From Trinickia fusca (lineage in GTDB: Bacteria; Pseudomonadota; Gammaproteobacteria; Burkholderiales; Burkholderiaceae): a stretch of DNA of 64,000 nt. Shown in pieces: positions 10,020 through 18,068 of this stretch. The notes below the pieces were generated by a model. The model saw only the letters and a list, made by a program, of their open reading frames with translations. It made no database searches and was not told the origin of the DNA. Positions within the stretch are counted from its first letter, which is position 1, and every line of letters begins with the position of its first letter. The position numbers and the translations under genes were made by a program. The DNA lies in contig NZ_RBZV01000006.1 in NCBI RefSeq assembly GCF_003628145.1, positions 1 to 64,000 of the forward strand, in the 5' to 3' direction.

Positions 10020-10040
10020 ATCTACATCTAAAACATAGAT
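10020..10040. promoter_or_regulatory. LysR-type operator (inverted repeat with N11 spacer)
   Basis: ATCTA, eleven bases, then TAGAT, with flanks that also pair (AATG before, CATT after). This is the usual LysR T-N11-A architecture. It lies in the 189-bp divergent region between the efflux operon (starts 9959, minus) and the lysR gene (10149, plus), 109 bp from the lysR start. Confidence 0.6.
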
Positions 10041-10148
10041 TTCATTTTATGCAACTCAGGATCGTGTTACGTTTGCGCCAAACAAAGGCAGCGGTCGCCA
10101 TACGGTGCTTCCGCTTCCCTATAACCATTCCAATTCCGAGTTACCGGT

Positions 10149-11048
10149 ATGTCCGAGCCTTTAGACCTGAATTTGCTGATTGCCCTTGACGCGTTGCTCA
10201 CCCATGGCAGCGTGACGGCCGCCGCCGAGCGCATGAATCTGAGCGTGCCGACGATGAGCCGCACACTCAACAAGATCCGCGAGATGATCGGCGACCCGAT
10301 CCTGGTACGCGCCGGCCGCGTGCTCGTACCGACGCCGCGCGCGCTTGCGCTGCGCGAAGGCACGCGCGAGGTCGTGGAGCGGGCCCGCGCGCTCCTGCGC
10401 AGCGGCGAGGATTTCGACTTGCGCACGCTCGAGCGCGTGTTCACGATCCGCGCGGACGACGGGTTCATCAGCACCTTCGGCCCCGTGCTGTTGCGCCGGA
10501 TGATGGAGGCCGCGCCGCTCGTCCAGTTGCGCTTCAATGCACAAGGGCAGCAGGACGTCGAATCGTTGCGCGAGGGCTTGATCGACCTCGACATCGGCGT
10601 CATCGCCGATATCGGCCCTGAGATCGTGCGGCAAGCGCTCTTTCGCGACCGCTTCGTGGCCGCATTCCGCGTCGGGCATCCGCTCGAACAAGTGGCGCAA
10701 ATCACGCCTGAGCTGTTCTGCCGGTATCAGCACGTGACGGTGTCGCGGCGCGGCCGCACGAGCGGCCCGATCGACGACATGCTGCAAGCGCTCGGCCTCT
10801 CGCGGCAGGTGATCGCCGTCGCGCCAACGTTTGCCGAGGCGCTCTCGATCGCGCGCGAGACGGACCTCGTCGTGTCGGTTGCCGAACGATTGACACAAAC
10901 GGGCCGGTACGGGATGCGCACGCGCGAGTTGCCCGTCGCGACGCCCCCCGTGTTGATCTCGCAGGCCTGGCACCCTCGCTTTCATGCGGACCCCGCCAAT
11001 CAAGCCATCCGCGCGCTGGTCAGGGAAGCCTGCGAGATGTCGATCTAG
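10149..11048 (+). CDS. LysR-family transcriptional regulator
   Basis: 299 aa. An N-terminal winged helix-turn-helix (LNLLIALDALLTHGSVTAAAERMNLSVPTMSR) is followed by the linker helix and a periplasmic-binding-like effector domain, full family length. Divergent to the efflux/SIP operon and most likely its regulator through the box at 10020-10040. It could also act on the biosynthetic cluster that begins about 470 bp downstream. The effector is unknown; the product of that cluster is a reasonable candidate. Confidence 0.85.
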   Translation: MSEPLDLNLLIALDALLTHGSVTAAAERMNLSVPTMSRTLNKIREMIGDPILVRAGRVLVPTPRALALREGTREVVERARALLRSGEDFDLRTLERVFTIRADDGFISTFGPVLLRRMMEAAPLVQLRFNAQGQQDVESLREGLIDLDIGVIADIGPEIVRQALFRDRFVAAFRVGHPLEQVAQITPELFCRYQHVTVSRRGRTSGPIDDMLQALGLSRQVIAVAPTFAEALSIARETDLVVSVAERLTQTGRYGMRTRELPVATPPVLISQAWHPRFHADPANQAIRALVREACEMSI

Positions 11049-11130
11049 CTCGATTGCTTCGCTCGCGTGTGCAGGCGATTGCCAAGTACCGAGTGCCAAC
11101 GCAAGACGCAGTCATGGGTTCCTGTCGCCC

Positions 11131-11144
11131 GAAACGCGAGTTGC
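11131..11144 (+). promoter_or_regulatory. repeat box GAAACGCGAGTTGC, copy 1
   Basis: One of four near-identical boxes (consensus GAAATGCGAGTTGC) found only upstream of the two transcription units of the biosynthetic cluster. This copy has C for T at position 5. It lies in the 473-bp gap 11049-11521, which otherwise shows no gene. Confidence 0.4.
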
Positions 11145-11279
11145 GCGGCGGCTTGATCGAATCATGCGACGCCATGCATGCGATGCCCGTCCACGGATAC
11201 ATCGCCGAAGCCACCGCCAATGAAGGGACCAGCGATCGGTCACGATGCCTTTCGCATTATTTCCAGAAGTCGCATCGTT

Positions 11280-11305
11280 GAAATGCGAGTTGCTCACGCG
11301 AAAGC
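11280..11305 (+). promoter_or_regulatory. repeat box GAAATGCGAGTTGC, copy 2, with TTGCTCACGCGAAAGC
   Basis: A perfect copy of the box (11280-11293) running into a second shared element, TTGCTCACGCGAAAGC. That element recurs as TTGCTCACGAAAGC at 15972-15985. It is 217 bp upstream of the monooxygenase start. Flanking CGCAT (11271-11275) and ATGCG also form an inverted repeat. Likely a regulator site shared by both units. Confidence 0.45.
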
Positions 11306-11521
11306 GCGCCCATACACTGCGTTCCATTGCTTGATTCGTTTTGGGTAAGACGGGCTCGGCCTTACGACCCGATCGTGCTGGCCAGCGCTTGCCAGCAGCT
11401 CACGCTAGTCGATTCCACGTTTAGATGTTGCAAGGATAGCGCCCCCTTAAAGGCTCGGCGCCGTTGTTTCGCATTACTAAGCAATTGAACTTGGCATTCA
11501 ACCATGACGAAGGAGGCCATT

Positions 11522-13135
11522 ATGAATAACGACGCGACTCTCGCCGCTATGGCTGCGAGAAAGAACGACGACATTGCCATCTATACGGGGGCCGAATATC
11601 TCGCGAGCCTGAACGACGATCGCGAGGTCTGGCTGAACGGGGAACGCGTCCGGAACGTAGTGGACCATCCGGCGTTCAAGAATTCGGCTCGCATGATCGC
11701 GCGCTTCTACGATGCCCTGCACGATGAATCTCGCCGTGAAATCCTGACCATCCCGATGGACGACGGCAGCGGCTTGCGCTGCCACCGTTTCTTCCAGGCG
11801 CCACGCTCGGCCGAAGAGCAACTGCTCGCTCGCGATGCGATTGCCGAGACGGCGCGCATCAACTACGGCTGGATGGGCCGCACTCCGGACTTCAAGGCCG
11901 CCTGGATCGGCACGTTCGGCGCCAACAAGGAGCTCTACGGCGAGTACGCCGAGAATGCTCAACGCTGGTATGACCTCACCCGCAAACGCTTGCCGTTCAT
12001 CAATCACGCCGTCGTCAACCCACCCGTTGACCGGCACAAGGACCCCAACCACTCCGATGTGTTCGTCCACGTTGACGAAGAGACCGACGCCGGCCTCATC
12101 ATCAGCGGCGCGAAGGTCGTTGCAACGGGCGCTGCGCTCACGCACTTCACGTTCGTCGCCCATTACAACGTCGTCTACAAGGAAAAGAAGTTCTCGCCCG
12201 TGTTCATGGTGCCGACGAACGCGAAGGGCGTGAAGCTGATCTGCCGCCAGTCGTACGAGCTCAACGCGTCGAAGAATGGCACGCCGTTCGATCATCCGCT
12301 CTCGAGCCGCATGGACGAGAACGACTCGATCCTCGTGTTCGACCGCGTGTTCGTGCCTTGGGAAGACGTCTTCATGTACGGCGTCGAGCAATCCAACCGC
12401 TTCGTCGAGCATTCAGGGTTCTTCGGCCGAACGCTGCTGCACGGCTGCACGCGCCTCGCCGTGAAGTTCGATTTCATCTGTGGTCTGTTCTTGAAGGCCG
12501 TTGAAATCGCTGGCACGAAAGGCTTCCAGGGGGTGCAAGGCGCCGTCGGGGAAGCGATCGCGCTCCGGCACATGCTCTGGGGACTGTCGGACTCGATGGC
12601 ATGGCGCACCGAGCCTTGGAAGGGCGAGTTCGTGCTCCCCGATACCGAGTCGGCGCTCGCTTACCGCTCGCTCGCCGGCGACGCCTATAGCCGCGTGATC
12701 AACCTCATCCGCAAGACCGTTGCAAGCTCGCTGATCTACCTGCCGGCACATGCCGACGATTTTCGGCATCCGGAAGAGCGGCCGTATCTGGACCGCTATG
12801 TGCGCGGCGCCGACGGCGTCGATTCGGTCGAGCGCGTCAAGCTCATGAAGCTGCTGTGGGATGCGATCGGCTCGGAGTTCGCTTCACGCCACGAGCTGTA
12901 TGAAATCAACTACTCGGGCAGCTACGAGAAGAGCCGGCTCGACACCCTTGCCGTCGCCCAGGGGAGCGGCCGCGTGGACAAGATGACCGAGTTCGTCGAG
13001 CACTGCATGGCCGAGTACGACCTCGATGGCTGGCTCGCCCCGGACCTGCGTAGCGCCGACGTCGTGGCTCAGCTGCGGGAAAAGAGCAAAGAGCCGGCCG
13101 CCGCCCAGGCGAGCCCGGTCGCCGAACTGGTATGA
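11522..13135 (+). CDS. FADH2-dependent aromatic monooxygenase, HpaB/4-HPA 3-hydroxylase family
   Basis: 537 aa, full length for the large oxygenase component of two-component flavin monooxygenases (HpaB, PvcC, SgcC type), which resemble acyl-CoA dehydrogenases in fold. Family hallmarks seen are INYGWMGRTPDF near the N-terminus, NPPVDRHKDP and FVPWEDVFMYG. The ATG at 11522 is chosen because a strong AGGAGG (11511-11516) stands 5 nt before it; the upstream ATG at 11504 has none. It needs reduced flavin from a separate reductase, and one is encoded at 21181. It would hydroxylate a phenolic or ring substrate. The exact substrate cannot be read from sequence. Confidence 0.85.
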   Translation: MNNDATLAAMAARKNDDIAIYTGAEYLASLNDDREVWLNGERVRNVVDHPAFKNSARMIARFYDALHDESRREILTIPMDDGSGLRCHRFFQAPRSAEEQLLARDAIAETARINYGWMGRTPDFKAAWIGTFGANKELYGEYAENAQRWYDLTRKRLPFINHAVVNPPVDRHKDPNHSDVFVHVDEETDAGLIISGAKVVATGAALTHFTFVAHYNVVYKEKKFSPVFMVPTNAKGVKLICRQSYELNASKNGTPFDHPLSSRMDENDSILVFDRVFVPWEDVFMYGVEQSNRFVEHSGFFGRTLLHGCTRLAVKFDFICGLFLKAVEIAGTKGFQGVQGAVGEAIALRHMLWGLSDSMAWRTEPWKGEFVLPDTESALAYRSLAGDAYSRVINLIRKTVASSLIYLPAHADDFRHPEERPYLDRYVRGADGVDSVERVKLMKLLWDAIGSEFASRHELYEINYSGSYEKSRLDTLAVAQGSGRVDKMTEFVEHCMAEYDLDGWLAPDLRSADVVAQLREKSKEPAAAQASPVAELV

Positions 13136-13150
13136 GAGGAGGGTCCTAAC

Positions 13151-13894
13151 GTGCGCGACAGAGAACGACAAGTTGCCGTCATCACCGGCGCGGCCAGCGG
13201 CATTGGATCGGCCACGGCCCGATTGCTCGCCCGCGAGGGCTACGACATCGCCTGTTTGGATCGGGACGAAGCGCGCTTGGCGGACCTCGTGGCCGAGCTC
13301 GGCGTGAGGCATCGGTCGTTCTGTCTCGACGTGTGCGACGAGGCGGCCGTCGTCTCCGCGTTTCGCGAGATCGTGGCGTGGCGCGGCCGCATCGATGCGC
13401 TGGCGACCTGCGCCGGCGTCGTCGATACGACCGAGTGGGCGAAGCTCTCGACCGAGCGCTTCCTCGAAGTGCTCAACGTCAATGTGCTCGGCACGTTTCT
13501 GCCGATTCGAGAAGCCGCCGCCGTGATGCGCCCGGGCTCCCGCATTTGCACCGTCTCGAGCGTAGCCGGTATTCGCGGGGGTGGCCTCGCGGGCACGGTC
13601 GCCTACGCGGCGAGCAAGGGCGGCGTCATTTCGCTCACCAAGACGCTGGCGCGTGAGCTCGGGGCGTTGGGCATCAACGTGAACGGTATCGCGCCGGCGG
13701 TCGTCCGCACGCCGATGCTCGATCAAACGACCACGGAGCCCGGACAGATCGAGCGCTTTCGCGGCATGACGGCATTGCGCCGCGAGGGCGGCGCGCAAGA
13801 GGCGGCCGAGGCGATCGTGTGGTTCCTCTCGAAGCGCGCGTCATTCATCACGGGCACGACGCTGCCGGTCGACGGCGGCTTGACGATGCTGTAG
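13151..13894 (+). CDS. short-chain dehydrogenase/reductase (SDR)
   Basis: 247 aa classical SDR. It has a TGAASGIG cofactor loop near the N-terminus, an acidic residue after strand 2 (CLDRD) that points to NAD, the YAASKGG catalytic Tyr-Lys pair and a preceding SSV serine. A GTG start is supported by GAGAGGAGG upstream, 15 nt after the monooxygenase stop. Similar enzymes dehydrogenate cyclic diols or hydroxyacyl groups. Operon context suggests it oxidises a ring intermediate of the cluster. Confidence 0.85.
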   Translation: MRDRERQVAVITGAASGIGSATARLLAREGYDIACLDRDEARLADLVAELGVRHRSFCLDVCDEAAVVSAFREIVAWRGRIDALATCAGVVDTTEWAKLSTERFLEVLNVNVLGTFLPIREAAAVMRPGSRICTVSSVAGIRGGGLAGTVAYAASKGGVISLTKTLARELGALGINVNGIAPAVVRTPMLDQTTTEPGQIERFRGMTALRREGGAQEAAEAIVWFLSKRASFITGTTLPVDGGLTML

Positions 13895-13923
13895 GGCTTT
13901 TCTTACTAGGAGTAGTAACGCTC

Positions 13924-14850
13924 ATGGCGATTTCGATCGACAATCCTTTCGAGCCGATGCGCTCGTGGCTCTTTCTGCCCGGTGCCGACATGGACGCGCT
14001 CATCGCTGCGCCGACCACCGGTGCCGACGTCCTCGTGCAGGAGCTCGAGGACTTCACGCCGGCCGCCTTGCGGCCGAAAGCGCGGGAGATTGCGCCTCAA
14101 GTCATGAACGAATGGAGACGGCGCGGTGTCGTGCCCGCCGTCCGGATCAACCCGCTGGAAACGTGTGGGCTCGACGACCTGGCGGGTGTAATGCCAGGGC
14201 GACCCGCGGTAGTCATGATGTCGAAGGTCGAGAGCCCCGCGCAAATGGAGGCCTTGGCGGCGGAGATTACGCGCTGGGAGGCACACCTTGCGATCCCCGC
14301 CGGATCGACGCACATCGTGCCGAACATCGAGAGCGCACTGGGGATCGTGCGCGCCATCGAGATCGCGCAGGCAAGCAAGCGCATTCCGGCCATGCTGGTC
14401 GGCACCGAAGACATGGTGGTCGACCTTGGCGCCGACCGCCAGCGCGACGGGGCCGAGCTTTTCTATCCGCGCTCGCGTTTCCTGCTCGAATGCGCGGCCG
14501 CCGGCGTCTTGGCGATCGATTCGCCCTATACGTTTTCGGATCACGACGGCGCGCAAGCGGATCTGCGAACCTCGCGAGCGATCGGCTACAAGGCGAAGGC
14601 GGTCGTGAATGCCGATCTCGTCGCGATGACGAATCGGGCGTCCACTCCCTCTGACGAGCAGGTTGCGGCGGCTCACAAGCAGATCGCCGCGTTCGAAGCG
14701 GCCTTGCTCGAAGGCCGCAGCCGAGCCGACGTCGATGGGCTCGTCGTGGAGTACCCGAGCTACAACTCGGCCAAACGCATCCTGAAGCGCCATGCGTTGC
14801 TGAGCACCATGGTGGCGGCGCGCGAACGCGCACACGCCACGCTTGGATGA
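13924..14850 (+). CDS. HpcH/HpaI aldolase - citrate lyase beta (CitE)-like protein
   Basis: 308 aa TIM-barrel lyase of the CitE/citramalyl-CoA lyase family. It has an N-terminal RSWLFLPG, the LQELEDFTP acidic motif (usually DLED), the VPNIESALGI strand carrying the metal-binding Glu, and GTEDMVVDLG. The start has TAGGAG before it. The C-terminus is as expected for free-standing CitE paralogues. Known relatives cleave beta-hydroxyacyl-CoA esters. Its reaction here is unknown, but it is co-transcribed with the monooxygenase and the SDR. Confidence 0.8.
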   Translation: MAISIDNPFEPMRSWLFLPGADMDALIAAPTTGADVLVQELEDFTPAALRPKAREIAPQVMNEWRRRGVVPAVRINPLETCGLDDLAGVMPGRPAVVMMSKVESPAQMEALAAEITRWEAHLAIPAGSTHIVPNIESALGIVRAIEIAQASKRIPAMLVGTEDMVVDLGADRQRDGAELFYPRSRFLLECAAAGVLAIDSPYTFSDHDGAQADLRTSRAIGYKAKAVVNADLVAMTNRASTPSDEQVAAAHKQIAAFEAALLEGRSRADVDGLVVEYPSYNSAKRILKRHALLSTMVAARERAHATLG

Positions 14851-14870
14851 GACTGGGCTATCTGATCAGA

Positions 14871-15563
14871 TTAACTAAATGTCGCCGTCGATTCTTGAGT
14901 ACGCCCGCTACCTTCGTAATCCGGACGGAATTCACGGGACACCTCATTGGGTGAGTACTTCAGAAAGCCGACGATGACGCTGCAGATCATCTTCTCGAGC
15001 TCGTCCGCGCTGAACCGCGCGGGCGGATCGATGATGGCCGCATGCACCATCGCTTCGGCAATCGTCATGAAAGCCCACGCCGAAAGCTCCAGATCGCGCG
15101 AAGCGATTTCATCCCGGTGCGCATCGAGCAACCCGCGGATCTGCCCGTGAATTTGGCAATCGGCCGCGCACTGATCCCTAGGCGCATCGAAGAAGGAGAA
15201 CTCCCGCTCGAGCACCTTGTGCAAGGCGGGCGCCGTCTCGTGTTCGGCCAACAACGCGCGTACCACGGCCTGGATGTGGTCCTCGAGGCTTTGTGCATAA
15301 GGCGCATTCACAGCTCTCTCGATCGCGTTGAGCGTCTGCGAGGCGTGTCGCTCGTGAAGCGAGGCGACGAGCGAGGCCTTGTTCGGAAAATACTGGTACA
15401 CAGAACCGACGCTCACCCCTGCGCGATCGGCTACCAAATTGGTCGTTGTCGCTGCATACCCCTTTTCCGCGAGCAAACGCGCAGTCGCCTCCAAAATTAA
15501 CTCGACCATTTGCCCGGATCTCGCTTGCTGTGGTCTCTTGCGCGGGAGCGGTAAATCTTTCAT
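14871..15563 (-). CDS. TetR-family transcriptional regulator
   Basis: 230 aa. The N-terminal helix-turn-helix (ATARLLAEKGYAATTTNLVADRAGVSVGSVYQYFPNK region, residues about 25-65) is typical, with a variable ligand domain behind. It sits convergent to the CitE-like gene and divergent to the thioesterase-led unit, in the middle of the biosynthetic cluster, so it is probably the local regulator. A 12-bp palindrome (ATCTGATCAGAT, 14860-14871) marks the convergent junction. Confidence 0.85.
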   Translation of the reverse strand: MKDLPLPRKRPQQARSGQMVELILEATARLLAEKGYAATTTNLVADRAGVSVGSVYQYFPNKASLVASLHERHASQTLNAIERAVNAPYAQSLEDHIQAVVRALLAEHETAPALHKVLEREFSFFDAPRDQCAADCQIHGQIRGLLDAHRDEIASRDLELSAWAFMTIAEAMVHAAIIDPPARFSADELEKMICSVIVGFLKYSPNEVSREFRPDYEGSGRTQESTATFS

Positions 15564-15682
15564 AGCGGCGGCCCTCGATAATTATTCAGTGTTGACGACG
15601 CATAGGGCTACCATCCCGCAGACCGTCTATTGAGTTACAGCTTCTGCGGTTTCTCGGGATTGGGCCGGTGAGGATATATGCG

Positions 15683-15706
15683 TTTGAGGTAGCCTACCAT
15701 ATCAAA
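15683..15706. promoter_or_regulatory. palindromic operator candidate upstream of tetR
   Basis: TTTGA-GGTAG-C-CTACC-ATA-TCAAA is a near-perfect two-arm palindrome 120 bp upstream of the TetR start. A second short inverted repeat (GAGT-ATC-ACTC) follows at 15715-15725. The 743-bp gap 15564-16306 holds no gene I can support but contains this palindrome, two copies of the cluster box and AT-rich stretches, so it is a regulatory region. Confidence 0.5.
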
Positions 15707-15971
15707 CCCGAAATGAGTATCACTCGCAAAATGAGCATTTGAGGTGCGTCATTTTTCCCAATGATATCAACGATGCACGGGCGCTCACGCGCTTACTTTG
15801 CTCCGCGCCGGTGCCCCTCCAAATCTTCGAGCAGTATAAATATGACGTAGCAGGTCATATTTTTACCTTATTCCTATGAAATCGAAGCAATTCAACGATA
15901 CTTTCGGTAATTTATTTTACCAAGAGCAATAATTACCGAATTCGAGTAACTGTTCCAGATCTGCGTAGAGA

Positions 15972-16014
15972 TTGCTCACGAAAGCAGCTTCGCTGCATGT
16001 CAAATGCGAGTAGC
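15972..16014 (+). promoter_or_regulatory. repeat elements TTGCTCACGAAAGC and CAAATGCGAGTAGC (box copy 3)
   Basis: The first element (15972-15985) repeats the one at 11290. The second (16001-16014) is the cluster box with two changes. GCAT-gtcaa-ATGC around 15995-16007 forms an inverted repeat. They lie about 300 bp upstream of the thioesterase start. Confidence 0.4.
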
Positions 16015-16165
16015 ACGGTTCCTTGCAACAGATCATAGGAGTGCGAACTGTTTCCAAGTTGACCTTGGAAGCGTGCATCCAGTGCATTTTGATGCCGCTA
16101 CCATTCCCTGAACACCTCACTCGCGGCACCTCGATAGTGCGTCAATCGTGACAGACGTCCCTCAC

Positions 16166-16179
16166 GAAATGCGAGTTGC
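16166..16179 (+). promoter_or_regulatory. repeat box GAAATGCGAGTTGC, copy 4
   Basis: Identical over 14 bases to the copy at 11280-11293 and 128 bp upstream of the thioesterase ATG. The same box in front of both operons suggests co-regulation. Confidence 0.45.
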
Positions 16180-16306
16180 CGGCCATACATCGACTAAATA
16201 ATATTCGCAACGGGTACATTACTTGTTCCCTACACCAGCCTGAATTCATGCACCGCCTGACGCGGTGGCACGCGAACCACTCTTCAAACTTTTTACCGAG
16301 GCAGCT

Positions 16307-16720
16307 ATGGGCGACAACGGCTATACGACACACATCGAAATCAAATATCGCGATACGGATTCGATGGGCCACGTAAGCAGTCCCGTTTATTACGATTATC
16401 TCCAGCACGCTTACTTGAGCTACATGTTCGACCTGCTCGATCTGCCGCGCGATCAAAAGCTCCCGCACATCATGGTCAAGACCTCGTGCGAATACGTCCA
16501 GCCCGCGTTCTTCGGCCAGGCTATCGACGTCAAGAGCCGCATCACCAAGTTCGGCACGAAGAGTTTCGAAATGGAGCACCTCATGCTTCGTCACGACGAT
16601 CCGAACGCGATCGTCGCCAAGGGCATCTCGACGCACGTGATGTTCGATTACGAGAGCAATCGCACGACGGTCGTGCCGGAAGAGTTCAAAAAGCAAGTGC
16701 TGGACTATCAGGCGAACTGA
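16307..16720 (+). CDS. acyl-CoA thioesterase, hotdog fold (4HBT/YbgC type)
   Basis: 137 aa single hotdog domain. The motif YRDTDSMGHVSSPVYYDYL carries the catalytic Asp (Asp18) at the position used in 4-hydroxybenzoyl-CoA thioesterase. The start at 16307 is preferred over an upstream in-frame ATG because the family begins with the TxHIEIxYRDTD strand. In the tropodithietic acid cluster (TdaD) and reported tropolone clusters, a thioesterase of this kind stands beside an acyl-CoA-dehydrogenase-like enzyme, as here. Confidence 0.85.
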   Translation: MGDNGYTTHIEIKYRDTDSMGHVSSPVYYDYLQHAYLSYMFDLLDLPRDQKLPHIMVKTSCEYVQPAFFGQAIDVKSRITKFGTKSFEMEHLMLRHDDPNAIVAKGISTHVMFDYESNRTTVVPEEFKKQVLDYQAN

Positions 16721-16832
16721 CGCGTTCGGGTACGCCTCGTCGCAAGCGTGTTGGCATCGAGATCGGTCGGGACACCGATGCCATGTTCGGTGTCTCGATC
16801 GGGCATGACAAAAAGATAGCTGAGAGGAATAT

Positions 16833-17966
16833 ATGTTGTTCGACTTGACAGCAGAGCAATTAGATATCCGAAATAAATATTCGTCCATTGGCAAGGAAAT
16901 CGCCGATGCGAAGCGTGCCGAGCCGGAGGGTTTCGATTTCGACGGCTGGAACCTGCTCCGTGACGAAGGGATCTGGCGGCTCATCGTGCCGGCCGATGCG
17001 AACGGCGCCAGCGACTGGTGGTCTTTCACGGCGGCGCTCGAGGGCCTATCGTCGTCGATCCGCACGCCGGAGCTGCTGCTGTCGGTCATCGCGCAAGCCG
17101 GTATGGTGCGGGGACTCGTGCGTCACGGCAGCCCGAGCCAGAAAGCGCACTACCTCGAGGCCATTTTGCGCGGCGACGTGAGTGCGACGGGCATCGCCGA
17201 GCCGACGACGGGAACGGATGTGAGAAGCATCTCGACCTCGCTCACTGAAACAGCGGACGGCTACCTGCTGAACGGCAGCAAGTTCAACATCGCGCATGCG
17301 CCGATCATGGATTTCGCGCTGCTCGTCTGCCGACTCAACGACCGGGAGTCGAGCAACATCGCGCTCGTGCTGCTCGATCGCGACACGCCGGGCCTGACTT
17401 CCGGTCGTGTCGACGACAAGCTCGGCAACCGCAATCTGCCGACGGGCGAACTCCACTTCCGCGATGTTCATGTTCCGCATTCGAGCGTGCTCGGTGTGCC
17501 GGGCCGGGGGCTCTCTACGCTCATCGACATCATCTCGCTCGGCCGCCTGTATTACGGCCTCGTGGCCGCGAATCTCATCACGCCGTACCTGGACGACGCG
17601 ATGCGCTATGCGGCGACGCGTGACAGCTTCAAGAGCACGATCGATTCGCACCAGTACGTGCAGAAGCGTCTCGTCGATATGCGCATCGGCCTCGCGCGCT
17701 CGCGGTGGGTCGCCTACGGCGCGCTCTCGCAGCTCCTGAATGGCCACGCTGAAGCCTTGATGACGTGCTCGATTGCGAAGCTCGTCGGCGCAGAGGATCT
17801 GATCGCCAGCGCGACGAGCCTCGTGAAGCTCTACGGCAGTCTCGGCTACCACAACGGCAGCGTCGCCGAGCTGATGAAAAACGCGCTGGGCTTCGCCAGC
17901 GTGGGCGGGACCGAGGAGATGCATCGCAAGAACATCTTCAACCAGATGCAACGACTGGCCGCCTAA
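16833..17966 (+). CDS. acyl-CoA-dehydrogenase-like flavoprotein (TdaE-like candidate)
   Basis: 377 aa with the full acyl-CoA dehydrogenase layout: N-terminal helical domain, middle beta domain (ATGIAEPTTGTDVRS; DGYLLNGSKFNI) and C-terminal helical FAD domain ending in GGTEEMHRKNIFNQMQ. Where medium-chain dehydrogenases carry the base Glu (YEGT), this protein has VGGT (Gly358), so the classical base is absent at that position. Some families place the base elsewhere, and TdaE of tropone biosynthesis is an oxygenase built on this fold. Good ribosome site (GAGAGGA) before the ATG. The tropone link is an inference from its neighbours. Confidence 0.8.
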   Translation: MLFDLTAEQLDIRNKYSSIGKEIADAKRAEPEGFDFDGWNLLRDEGIWRLIVPADANGASDWWSFTAALEGLSSSIRTPELLLSVIAQAGMVRGLVRHGSPSQKAHYLEAILRGDVSATGIAEPTTGTDVRSISTSLTETADGYLLNGSKFNIAHAPIMDFALLVCRLNDRESSNIALVLLDRDTPGLTSGRVDDKLGNRNLPTGELHFRDVHVPHSSVLGVPGRGLSTLIDIISLGRLYYGLVAANLITPYLDDAMRYAATRDSFKSTIDSHQYVQKRLVDMRIGLARSRWVAYGALSQLLNGHAEALMTCSIAKLVGAEDLIASATSLVKLYGSLGYHNGSVAELMKNALGFASVGGTEEMHRKNIFNQMQRLAA

Positions 17967-18026
17967 CTGGCCATTCACACGGGCAGCATGCGCCGACCGG
18001 GTCGTATAGGCCTCCACCAAGGGAGC

Positions 18027-18068
18027 ATGCAAATGTCTTCAACGGTTATCAGTGGGGAAGGGCGGTGA
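18027..18068 (+). other. 13-codon leader reading frame overlapping the DAHP synthase start
   Basis: ATG at 18027, with GGGAG before it, encodes MQMSSTVISGEGR. It stops at a TGA (18066-18068) that shares three bases with the GTG start of the DAHP synthase gene. This arrangement would couple translation of the two. It is not rich in Phe, Tyr or Trp, so classical attenuation is not indicated. Confidence 0.35.

Noticed and set aside
11504..11521. Earlier ATG of the HpaB-like gene
   Set aside because: The strong ribosome site AGGAGG lies after it and 5 nt before the ATG at 11522.
14860..14871. 12-bp palindrome ATCTGATCAGAT as a terminator
   Set aside because: The stem is too short and AT-rich to be convincing; noted only as a junction feature.
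15917..16129. 70-codon minus-strand open frame in the regulatory gap
   Set aside because: No ribosome site, odd composition, and it overlaps the repeated regulatory boxes.
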